From an uncultured Oscillospiraceae bacterium (GTDB taxonomy: Bacteria > Bacillota > Clostridia > Oscillospirales > Ruminococcaceae), in NCBI GenBank assembly GCA_958427155.1, contig CAUABB010000076.1, positions 1 to 6,868 on the forward strand: a DNA stretch of 6,868 nucleotides, given 5' to 3'. Numbering within the stretch: position 1 is the stretch's first letter; each line of letters starts with the position of its first letter. The position numbers and the translations under genes are program-made. The notes beneath the pieces are model-generated. The model was given only the letters and a program-made list of their open reading frames with translations. It made no database searches and had not been told where the DNA came from. Of this stretch, positions 1 to 5,631 are shown piece after piece.

Positions 1-113
1 ATTTGGTTCGATATTTTGGCGGGCGTACCATCACGGTGGAAAACGGAAGTATTGTTTTTGATGATTATGTAGGAGGGAACGATGAAAGCCAGCAGCTTCA
101 AATATCTCGTTAA
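1..113 (+). CDS. ftsE: Cell division ATP-binding protein FtsE, C-terminal fragment (partial)
   Basis: This is the 3' end of an ABC-transporter ATPase gene, read in the frame whose first full codon is at base 3 and ending at TAA 111-113 (36 codons visible). The fragment contains RTITVENGSIVFDD, which matches the end of FtsE proteins, where a beta strand carrying a x-(I/V)-x-(I/V)-E-x-G-x-(I/V) pattern follows the last ATPase motifs. All nucleotide-binding motifs lie upstream of the window. The frame runs 32 bp into ftsX (82-113), a close overlap typical of ftsE-ftsX translational coupling. FtsE is the cytoplasmic ATPase partner of FtsX. The identity rests on a short tail plus the adjoining clear ftsX, so the context carries much of the weight. 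The tail after the conserved strand (about 18 residues, ending QLQISR) is not conserved sequence that I recognise. Confidence 0.8.
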   Translation, partial: LVRYFGGRTITVENGSIVFDDYVGGNDESQQLQISR

Positions 114-990
114 AGAAGGTGCAACCAATGTTTGGCTAAACCGTCTGATGTCTCTGGCTTCGGTTGGAGTATTGACGACCTGCCTGCTTTTAATTGGTTT
201 CTCTTCGCTGATCGCGTTAAATATTAATCGAATGGTTGATTATATGGGGGATCAGAATGAGATTGTATTTTTTATTAAGGATGATGCTACGCAGGAACAA
301 ATTGACGAAACTTTAAATTCCCTTCAGAATGATAGTCGACTATTTGATGTTATTTATGTTGATAAGGCACAGGCACTGGAAGAGTATAAAGAAACAATGG
401 GCGATAGTGCTATTTTGCTGGAAGGTTTGGAAGGGGAAGAAAATCCCTGTCCTGCCTCTTATCGCTTTAAACTCAGCGATATTTCTCAAACTTCCGCAAT
501 TGTGGCGGAGCTTGAGCAGAACCCTATTAAGGAAAAGATCAATGCGCCGACCGATATCGCGGATACAATGACCAATATTAAGGATATGATTACTGTTTTT
601 GGTGTTGTTTTGGTGGCGGTTTTGGTTGTGGTTTCACTTGTAATTATTGCAAATACCATCCGTGCAACGGTTTTCAGTCGCCGTCGGGAAATCAATATTA
701 TGAAGTATGTTGGGGCGACGAACAATTTTATCAGAATTCCATTTTTTGTTGAGGGAATTTTGATTGGGGCAATTGCTGCTGTTATTGCTTTTCTGCTGAT
801 TTGGGGAGGTTATTCACTCCTTTTTGGTTATATGGAAAACCATGCTTCTACTTGGCTGCGTCAGATTTTGGGAAGTATTATTCCGTTTAATGAGATTATG
901 TGGCCTCTGTTAGGTTATTTTTTAGCTGCTGGAGTTGTAGTTGGCGCTGTTGGGTGTACGTTCAGTATTCGAAATCATCTTAAGGTTTAA
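82..990 (+). CDS. ftsX: Cell division protein FtsX (ABC-type permease-like subunit)
   Basis: This 302-residue integral membrane protein has the usual length and layout of Gram-positive FtsX. A short cytoplasmic N-terminus is followed by TM1 (about residues 24-47), then an extracellular domain (about 50-168) containing the family-typical EIVFFIKDDAT strand near residues 60-70. TM2 (about 170-191), TM3 (about 222-247) and TM4 (about 272-294) follow. Between TM2 and TM3 lies the most recognisable FtsX/MacB signature, NTIRATVFSRRREINIMKYVGAT (191-213, split here as NTIRATVFSRRRE and INIMKYVGAT). FtsX pairs with FtsE. In characterised species the extracellular domain binds the coiled coil of a murein hydrolase or activator and relays ATPase-driven shape changes across the membrane. 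The ATG start at 82 has AGGAGGG at 71-77 and overlaps the ftsE end by 32 bp. The next genes encode coiled-coil M23 hydrolases, the expected partners. The frame is intact. Confidence 0.96.
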   Translation: MKASSFKYLVKEGATNVWLNRLMSLASVGVLTTCLLLIGFSSLIALNINRMVDYMGDQNEIVFFIKDDATQEQIDETLNSLQNDSRLFDVIYVDKAQALEEYKETMGDSAILLEGLEGEENPCPASYRFKLSDISQTSAIVAELEQNPIKEKINAPTDIADTMTNIKDMITVFGVVLVAVLVVVSLVIIANTIRATVFSRRREINIMKYVGATNNFIRIPFFVEGILIGAIAAVIAFLLIWGGYSLLFGYMENHASTWLRQILGSIIPFNEIMWPLLGYFLAAGVVVGAVGCTFSIRNHLKV

Positions 991-993
991 TGT

Positions 994-999
994 GGGAGG
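994..999 (+). promoter_or_regulatory. Ribosome binding site deciding the start of the first M23 gene
   Basis: GGGAGG lies just after the ftsX stop (988-990). It is 7 nt before the in-frame GTG at 1007 and 10 nt before the in-frame ATG at 1010. The reading frame stays open back to a TTG at 941 inside ftsX, but that start has no such site and would add a non-signal-like extension. I favour GTG 1007, with ATG 1010 nearly as good; the proteins differ by one residue. Confidence 0.75.
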
Positions 1000-1006
1000 C
1001 TTAAGT

Positions 1007-2185
1007 GTGATGTTTAGGATCCAAAACGGATTTTTGAGAAAGATTGTCGCAGTTTTGGCCTTCTCTGCCCTTTTGATTACGGGAACGATTACCATGCCGT
1101 CTTTACAGGTAGGAGCTACAACGGAAGACGATCTGCGGGAGAATTTGAACTATTGGGAAGAACAGGAAGCAGCGGCTAATCAGGAATTGGAGAGATTGAA
1201 AGATAGCATAGCCAACCAAGAAGCGTACTATACACAGCTGAGCTATAAGATTTCTAGTATTGAAAACCAAATCTATACCATGAGCCAGCGCCTTACAGCC
1301 CTGAATGCTGATATTTCTCAAAAGGAGCAGGAAATTGAAACAACCCAGAAAAAAATTGATGAAAACTATGAGTTGTTTAAAACGCGCCTAAGAGCAATGT
1401 ATATGTCGAATGATGCGACGGTACTGAGCGTCCTGTTTGGAAGTTCAACATTTTCAGAGTTTCTGTCTGCCGCGGAGACAACACAGCGGATAGCAGAACA
1501 TGACGATCAACTGATCAAAGAGCTTACAGCACAGATGAAACAGATTGAAGCGGATAAGGCAGCGATCGAGGAATCACGTCGGCAAATTGAGTCGGATAAA
1601 GCGGCTCTGGAGACAAAACAGAGCGAACTTAACGCAACCAGAACAGAAGCGGAACAGGTGCTGAGTTCGTTAAAGGGAGATAAAGAAACGGCTCAGGCTG
1701 ATTATAATGATAAAGTCGCTCAAAGGGAAGCAGCTGAAAAGGAACTCGATGATTTTCTTGCAAGTCATCAGAGTGACGGCCCGGTTATCGGGGGTGGCTG
1801 GCTTTGGCCTGTGGCGGGACATACCTATATTTCCGATTATTTTGGAGATCGTATCTTGAACGGGCAGCCGGAATTCCATAAAGGAATTGACATTCCCTGT
1901 GCGACCGGTACACCAATCCGGGCGGCAAAAGCCGGTACGGTTATTCGGGCTAATTACAGTAGCTCGTACGGTAACATTGTTATTATAGATCATGGCGGTG
2001 GATATACGACTGTTTATGCACATAATTCTAGTTTGAAAGTTGTTTATGACCAGTACGTGGACCAAGGGCAGACGATTGCGCTCGCTGGGGAAACTGGGCA
2101 AGCATATGGCTCTCACTGTCATTTTGAGGTCCGGATTAATGGTGTGGTTCAGAATCCCCTCAGTTATGTGGCGATCACTGGCTGA
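1007..2185 (+). CDS. Secreted coiled-coil M23 (LytM) peptidoglycan endopeptidase, EnvC/PcsB-like, copy 1
   Basis: The protein has 392 residues from GTG 1007. It begins with a signal peptide: basic Arg4/Arg11/Lys12, a hydrophobic core at about 13-29, and likely cleavage after VGA at 37. A long Glu/Gln/Lys-rich coiled coil follows (about 40-255), interrupted by the segment RLRAMYMSNDATVLSVLFGS (about 127-146), a conserved element of the EnvC/CwlO/PcsB type of coiled coil. The C-terminal M23 zinc peptidase domain (about 265-385) has every expected ligand or catalytic residue: HKGID (His291, Asp295), YAHN (His339) and HCHFEV (His370, His372). Unlike E. coli EnvC, whose LytM domain is degenerate, it should be an active enzyme cutting peptide cross-links outside the membrane. 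It starts 16 nt after ftsX, so it probably shares the operon and is likely switched on by FtsEX. Residues 114-205 are encoded by DNA identical to the next gene. The family is certain; the exact cleavage bond is not known. Confidence 0.93.
   Translation: MMFRIQNGFLRKIVAVLAFSALLITGTITMPSLQVGATTEDDLRENLNYWEEQEAAANQELERLKDSIANQEAYYTQLSYKISSIENQIYTMSQRLTALNADISQKEQEIETTQKKIDENYELFKTRLRAMYMSNDATVLSVLFGSSTFSEFLSAAETTQRIAEHDDQLIKELTAQMKQIEADKAAIEESRRQIESDKAALETKQSELNATRTEAEQVLSSLKGDKETAQADYNDKVAQREAAEKELDDFLASHQSDGPVIGGGWLWPVAGHTYISDYFGDRILNGQPEFHKGIDIPCATGTPIRAAKAGTVIRANYSSSYGNIVIIDHGGGYTTVYAHNSSLKVVYDQYVDQGQTIALAGETGQAYGSHCHFEVRINGVVQNPLSYVAITG
1346..1622 (+). repeat. 277-bp perfect direct repeat, copy A (inside first M23 gene)
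   Basis: These 277 bases are identical to 2554-2830, 1208 bp downstream, with no mismatch found on a base-by-base reading. They encode residues 114-205 of the first M23 protein, covering the conserved coiled-coil hairpin and the following helix. The identity stops sharply: in the preceding 126 aligned bases (1220-1345 against 2428-2553) I count 36 mismatches, many of them synonymous, and mismatches resume at 1623. This pattern is expected from gene conversion rather than simple duplication age. Both copies begin at codon position 1. Confidence 0.97.
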
Positions 2186-2197
2186 GTATATTGGCTT

Positions 2198-2203
2198 GGA
2201 GGG
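2198..2203 (+). promoter_or_regulatory. Ribosome binding site deciding the GTG start of the second M23 gene
   Basis: GGAGGG lies 8 nt before GTG 2212. The frame is open back to a TTG at 2191, but that start would lie upstream of this site and would put MAWREQR before an otherwise classic signal peptide. The GTG at 2212 is therefore preferred. Confidence 0.8.
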
Positions 2204-2211
2204 AACAGCGT

Positions 2212-3393
2212 GTGAAACAGAAAATATTTTGCAGTGCATTTGTTAAACTTACGGCAGTGGTATTATTTTGTACAGTGTTGATTGGAAGTGTTGCCTCTAC
2301 GTCTGTTTTTAGGGCAGATGCTGCCGTTACTCAGGATGAATTGGAACAGAAGTGTGAGGAACTGGAAAGAGAGGAAAAAGAGATTTCTGCCGCTTTAGAA
2401 CAGGCTAAGCAGGATGTTGCTGATCAGGAGGCTTATTATACACAACTTGGGTATAAAATTTCAAATACTGAAAGCCAGATTTATACTATGAGCCAGCGGA
2501 TTAGCGTTTTAAATGCGGAAATTAGCCAAAAAGAAGAGGAAATCGCAAAAGCTCAGAAAAAAATTGATGAAAACTATGAGTTGTTTAAAACGCGCCTAAG
2601 AGCAATGTATATGTCGAATGATGCGACGGTACTGAGCGTCCTGTTTGGAAGTTCAACATTTTCAGAGTTTCTGTCTGCCGCGGAGACAACACAGCGGATA
2701 GCAGAACATGACGATCAACTGATCAAAGAGCTTACAGCACAGATGAAACAGATTGAAGCGGATAAGGCAGCGATCGAGGAATCACGTCGGCAAATTGAGT
2801 CGGATAAAGCGGCTCTGGAGACAAAACAGAATGAGCTCAATGCAACTCGGACAGAGGCAAATCAGGTGTTGAATGAACTGGAAGGAAAAGAAGCTCAGAC
2901 GCAGGAAGAGTATGAACGAATTGTCGCGCTCAAAGAAGAAGCGCGTCGTGAGCTTGCGGCGTTTATTTTGCAGAATCAAAGCGGCGGGACGGTAGTATCT
3001 GGCGATTGGCTCTGGCCGGTTGTAGGATATACCTATATTTCCAGTTATTTTGGTAATCGTTGGTTTAACGGTGTCCTTGAAGGCCATAAGGGAATTGACA
3101 TTCCCTGTGCGACTGGTACACCGATTCGGGCATCCAAGGCAGGAACTGTTTTGCGTTCGTATACCAGTTCTTCTTATGGTGAATGTGTTGTTATTGACCA
3201 TGGCGGTGGATATACGACATTGTATGCGCATAATTCTCAGCGGCTGGTATCCGCGGGTGAAACCGTTGCACAGGGGCAGACCATTGCACTTGCTGGTTCT
3301 ACTGGGCAATCTACTGGTTCACACTGCCATTTTGAAGTGATGATTAACGCGGTACCTCAAAACCCCTTGAATTATGTAAAAGCGACCGGTTGA
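2212..3393 (+). CDS. Secreted coiled-coil M23 (LytM) peptidoglycan endopeptidase, EnvC/PcsB-like, copy 2
   Basis: This 393-residue tandem paralogue of the preceding gene begins 26 nt after it, from GTG 2212. The signal peptide has Lys2/Lys4/Lys12, a hydrophobic core at about 13-28, and probable cleavage after ADA at 37. The coiled coil spans about 40-255 and has the same conserved central segment as copy 1. The M23 domain (about 265-386) has intact HKGID (His292, Asp296), YAHN (His340) and HCHFEV (His371, His373), so it is predicted to be catalytically active. The catalytic domains of the two copies are clearly related but differ at many positions and in the linker, whereas residues 115-206 are identical at the DNA level to copy 1. 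Two active hydrolases with the same FtsX-facing coiled coil but different catalytic ends suggest a shared activator with divided tasks (inference). The same operon as ftsX is likely, as no promoter or terminator is seen between them. Confidence 0.93.
   Translation: MKQKIFCSAFVKLTAVVLFCTVLIGSVASTSVFRADAAVTQDELEQKCEELEREEKEISAALEQAKQDVADQEAYYTQLGYKISNTESQIYTMSQRISVLNAEISQKEEEIAKAQKKIDENYELFKTRLRAMYMSNDATVLSVLFGSSTFSEFLSAAETTQRIAEHDDQLIKELTAQMKQIEADKAAIEESRRQIESDKAALETKQNELNATRTEANQVLNELEGKEAQTQEEYERIVALKEEARRELAAFILQNQSGGTVVSGDWLWPVVGYTYISSYFGNRWFNGVLEGHKGIDIPCATGTPIRASKAGTVLRSYTSSSYGECVVIDHGGGYTTLYAHNSQRLVSAGETVAQGQTIALAGSTGQSTGSHCHFEVMINAVPQNPLNYVKATG
2554..2830 (+). repeat. 277-bp perfect direct repeat, copy B (inside second M23 gene)
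   Basis: This is the partner of 1346-1622, identical over 277 bases and encoding residues 115-206 of the second M23 protein. The reading phase is the same in both genes, so recombination between the repeats would delete 1208 bp and leave one in-frame hybrid gene, with the N-terminus of copy 1 and the catalytic domain of copy 2. Confidence 0.97.
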
Positions 3394-3433
3394 CAGTATA
3401 AGTGTCTGGCAATAGATTTGGAGGAAACTGTGG

Positions 3434-4633
3434 ATGAATAAAAAGATATCCTTGGGTGCGGCAATCAGTTTTATGGCGGTTGTAGCGGCTATTACCTTTA
3501 CTATTACCATGATTTTTTCTCTCAGTATTTTTAATGATAAGGTTTATAATGTAAAGGAGCGGGAGGAACTTTATAAAAAAGTATCGGAGATTGACAATCT
3601 GATCCGCCAAAATTATATTGGAGATCTGGACGAGGAATATCTTCTTAATGAGCTATCAAGTGGTTTTGTTTCTGGCAGCGGTGACCCGTATGCCGCTTAT
3701 TATGACGCAGAAACATATAGTCGTCTCCAGGCAATTGAAAGCGGGAAACTGGTAGGAATTGGCGCGAGTTTATCAAGAGATGAAAGTGGTTACATTCGTC
3801 TTAATCAGGTTTATAGTGATTCTCCATCGGATTCTGCCGGCCTTAAAGATGGCGATTTAATTGTTGCAATCGGTGGCCAGGATGTAAAGACTATAGGATA
3901 TTCAGCAGCCCAAGATCTTTTAATTGGTGAGCCCGGCACTAAAGTCAATATTACTTATCGGCGGGATAGTGTGGATACTTCTTGCGACATTCTCCGGAAA
4001 AGTTTTGAAGTTCCGTTGGTCTTTTTGGAAATGAAAGCAGATGGAAATGCCTATGTAAAAATTTCTGCGTTTAATGCTTCAGCGGTCGATCAATTTCGTT
4101 CTATCTTAAATCAGATAATTTCTGAGGAAGCTACGGGAATTGTGTTTGATCTGAGAAATACTGCAAGTGGCGATTTGGACAGTGCCTGTGAAATATTAGA
4201 TATGCTTCTGCCTTCAGGTGATCTCCTTTCAGCAACTTATAAAGATGGAACGACAGAACTTCTTAAACGATCTGATTCTAATGAGGTTTCTCTTCCAATG
4301 GTGACTCTGATAAACAGTAAAACTCAGTATGCTGCTGAACTCTTTGCGGCAGATTTGCGGGATTATGAGAAATCAAAGTTGGTTGGAGTTAATACGTATG
4401 GTCAGGGTGTCATGCAGCAGTCGTATCAGCTTAAAGATGGAAGCGGTGTAGTGCTTAGCAATGCTTTCTTTATCCCGGCTGCCAGCGCTAATTTTAACAG
4501 CGTTGGAATTAAACCGGATTATGAGGTTTCTCTTTCGGCTGATGCTGAGAAGGATTTGAATTACGGTCAGCTTTCTGACCAAGAAGATACTCAATTGATT
4601 AAAGCGCTTGAGGTTTTAGACGCTTCTCAATAA
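3434..4633 (+). CDS. Membrane-anchored PDZ-S41 (C-terminal processing peptidase) homologue, predicted catalytically inactive
   Basis: The 399-residue protein has the CtpA/CtpB/Prc architecture: an N-terminal membrane anchor (about 9-33), an N-terminal helical region with GDPYAAYYD (83-91), a PDZ domain (about 107-177, containing GIGASLS and SAGLKDGDLI), and an S41 core (about 190-365) ending with GIKPDYEV (358-365). GGAGGAA at 3420-3426 sits 7 nt before ATG 3434. The active site is altered. The usual S-A-S-A-S-E serine motif reads TQYAAE, placing Tyr299 at the catalytic serine. The usual (F/Y)-G-K-G lysine motif reads TYGQG, placing Gln324 at the lysine. The 25-residue spacing between the two positions is that of active family members, so the alignment is firm. 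Gln328, equivalent to the third active-site residue, remains. The N-P-G-G oxyanion-loop motif reads TASG (243-246). The frame is undamaged, arguing for a retained binding or scaffold role. Its position after two M23 hydrolases suggests it handles or restrains them. Confidence 0.9.
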   Translation: MNKKISLGAAISFMAVVAAITFTITMIFSLSIFNDKVYNVKEREELYKKVSEIDNLIRQNYIGDLDEEYLLNELSSGFVSGSGDPYAAYYDAETYSRLQAIESGKLVGIGASLSRDESGYIRLNQVYSDSPSDSAGLKDGDLIVAIGGQDVKTIGYSAAQDLLIGEPGTKVNITYRRDSVDTSCDILRKSFEVPLVFLEMKADGNAYVKISAFNASAVDQFRSILNQIISEEATGIVFDLRNTASGDLDSACEILDMLLPSGDLLSATYKDGTTELLKRSDSNEVSLPMVTLINSKTQYAAELFAADLRDYEKSKLVGVNTYGQGVMQQSYQLKDGSGVVLSNAFFIPAASANFNSVGIKPDYEVSLSADAEKDLNYGQLSDQEDTQLIKALEVLDASQ

Positions 4634-4730
4634 TAAAAACGTTAGGGGATTTTAATAAATACTCGTATTTCTTTTTCACCTTGCTCATATACTTTGGTAG
4701 TCTGTTAGGACTCTAATGTAGAAGGGCGGG

Positions 4731-5558
4731 GTGATTTTTATATTTTTTATAATAGACGGAAAAGAGATAGCCTATCAAAATGGAGGCTTTTTTAAGAAAG
4801 GCTTTTCGGTAAAAGAGGAATGTTATTTAGGCGGAAATTATAAAATCATAACCTTAAAAAGCAGGCGGATAAACTGGAAAAAGTTAAGAAACATTTTAGG
4901 AGCTTCATCGGGTAAAGTTGTTTTATGTGAGGGAATTGGGCTACCAGAAGATTGTGGGATCAGTCCGATTGATACCTCCGAAATCAGCTATGTGTTTTTG
5001 AAAAATGCTGTTGAATATTTGTTGGAAAATTCCTCAATCCCGATTCAAAAACGGATGGCGACAATTATTGATTTGCGTGGGGTTTACCACGATTTAGCTA
5101 GAATTATGGCAAAGCACTGTGCGCTTTTAAAAGTTGTTACACTTCATCACGAGAGCTATGATCATCTTTCTGAACAGCTCCGGGAAGAGATGGGCGCTGT
5201 TCTTCAGGTTACCGATGTATTGGATCGACCAAATGAAAATTTAATGATTGTTTCTCCTAAGGGGTTTGGCGCAGACTTTGCAGGCGCGGTTACGTCACCG
5301 GTGGTTACGTTGGAACCGGAACAGTTTTGTGGAGCTCAGGCTTTATCAGGGTTTTATGGCGTCGATTTGTCGCCTTTTAAGTTGGTGGTTCCAAAGCGGG
5401 TAAATCAACTTCAACTTGTAGCGGCGCTTTATAGTGTAGAAGCACACAGGGAGTTGAAAAATTTTTTACCGCTTCGATGCCTTTGGAATAATTGTGAGAC
5501 AACGCTGCAAAATATTTTGGAACAAAGATTCTTGCTTGACACGGAAGAACAGATTTAA
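4731..5558 (+). CDS. Hypothetical protein, 275 residues, Rossmann-like central region, function unknown
   Basis: I do not recognise this gene. The start is probably GTG 4731, preceded by the poor Shine-Dalgarno AAGGGCGGG; there is no better in-frame start nearby. The N-terminal hydrophobic run IFIFFII (2-8) is short and followed by DGK, so it looks like a buried strand rather than a membrane segment. Residues 61-75 form a strand and loop (KVVLCEGIGLPED). Residues 108-176 alternate strand and helix: ATIIDLRG (110-117), a helix, LKVVTLHH (133-140), a helix, VLQVTDVL (157-164), then LMIVSPKGFG (171-180). This is a Rossmann-like order, but there is no clear G-x-G-x-x-G dinucleotide loop. Cysteines occur at 31, 66, 75, 130, 200, 250 and 255, without a metal-binding spacing I can name. 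No signal peptide is seen, so it is likely cytoplasmic. It lies between the cell-wall operon and greA. Its end carries the greA promoter. Confidence 0.8.
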   Translation: MIFIFFIIDGKEIAYQNGGFFKKGFSVKEECYLGGNYKIITLKSRRINWKKLRNILGASSGKVVLCEGIGLPEDCGISPIDTSEISYVFLKNAVEYLLENSSIPIQKRMATIIDLRGVYHDLARIMAKHCALLKVVTLHHESYDHLSEQLREEMGAVLQVTDVLDRPNENLMIVSPKGFGADFAGAVTSPVVTLEPEQFCGAQALSGFYGVDLSPFKLVVPKRVNQLQLVAALYSVEAHRELKNFLPLRCLWNNCETTLQNILEQRFLLDTEEQI

Positions 5559-5564
5559 TATAAT
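5536..5564 (+). promoter_or_regulatory. Perfect-consensus sigma-A promoter for greA
   Basis: TTGACA at 5536-5541 and TATAAT at 5559-5564 are separated by exactly 17 bp, a full match to the housekeeping sigma-70/sigma-A consensus. The spacer contains the stop codon of the preceding gene (5556-5558), and the -35 box lies within its last codons. Transcription is predicted to begin near 5571, giving a greA leader of about 61 nt. No extended -10 TG is present. The match is unusually exact, so a strong promoter is expected. Confidence 0.9.
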
Positions 5565-5586
5565 AGGTACATTGTAATTGTCACAG

Positions 5587-5614
5587 AAGCTTCCTTTTAT
5601 GGGAGGCTTTTGTT
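5587..5614 (+). terminator. Rho-independent terminator-like hairpin in the greA leader
   Basis: AAGCTTCC (5587-5594) pairs with GGAGGCTT (5602-5609) over 8 bp with one G-T wobble across a 7-base loop, and the U-rich run TTTTGTT (5608-5614) follows. It would end transcripts from the upstream genes. It also lies downstream of the consensus promoter at 5536-5564, about 16 nt after the predicted start, so transcripts aimed at greA must pass it. It is therefore either a leaky operon terminator or a leader attenuator. The stem is moderate in strength. Confidence 0.7.
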
Positions 5615-5631
5615 ACTAAGGAGGAGTTTGT

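Noticed and set aside
1..72. A second open frame ending at TAG 70-72, as an alternative end of the gene before ftsX
   Set aside because: Its translation has no FtsE-like pattern, whereas the frame starting at base 3 gives the ITVENGSIVFD strand and a close overlap with ftsX.
941..1006. An N-terminal extension of the first M23 protein from TTG 941
   Set aside because: It would overlap the end of ftsX, lacks a suitably placed ribosome binding site and would put extra residues before a good signal peptide. GTG 1007 has GGGAGG at the right distance.
2191..2211. A TTG start for the second M23 protein at 2191
   Set aside because: The GGAGGG site lies downstream of it, at 2198-2203, and correctly precedes GTG 2212, where the signal peptide begins.
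1670..2239. A 189-codon open frame on the - strand
   Set aside because: It is antisense to the conserved M23 domain, has no recognisable domain and lacks a sensible start context. The same applies to the - strand frames at 2782-3309 and 6098-6592.
1346..2830. The 277-bp repeat as a mobile element
   Set aside because: It has no terminal inverted repeats, transposase or target-site duplication. It lies within the coding frame of both genes at homologous positions, which fits gene conversion instead.
4657..4676. Inverted repeat AAATAC/GTATTT followed by CTTTTT after the S41 gene, as a terminator
   Set aside because: The stem is almost all A-T and only two bases separate the arms, so at most a weak five-pair stem could form.
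4688..4693. TATACT as a -10 box for the 275-residue gene
   Set aside because: No acceptable -35 box is found 16-18 bp upstream (GTATTT and neighbours), and there is no extended -10. A promoter in 4634-4730 is possible but unsupported.
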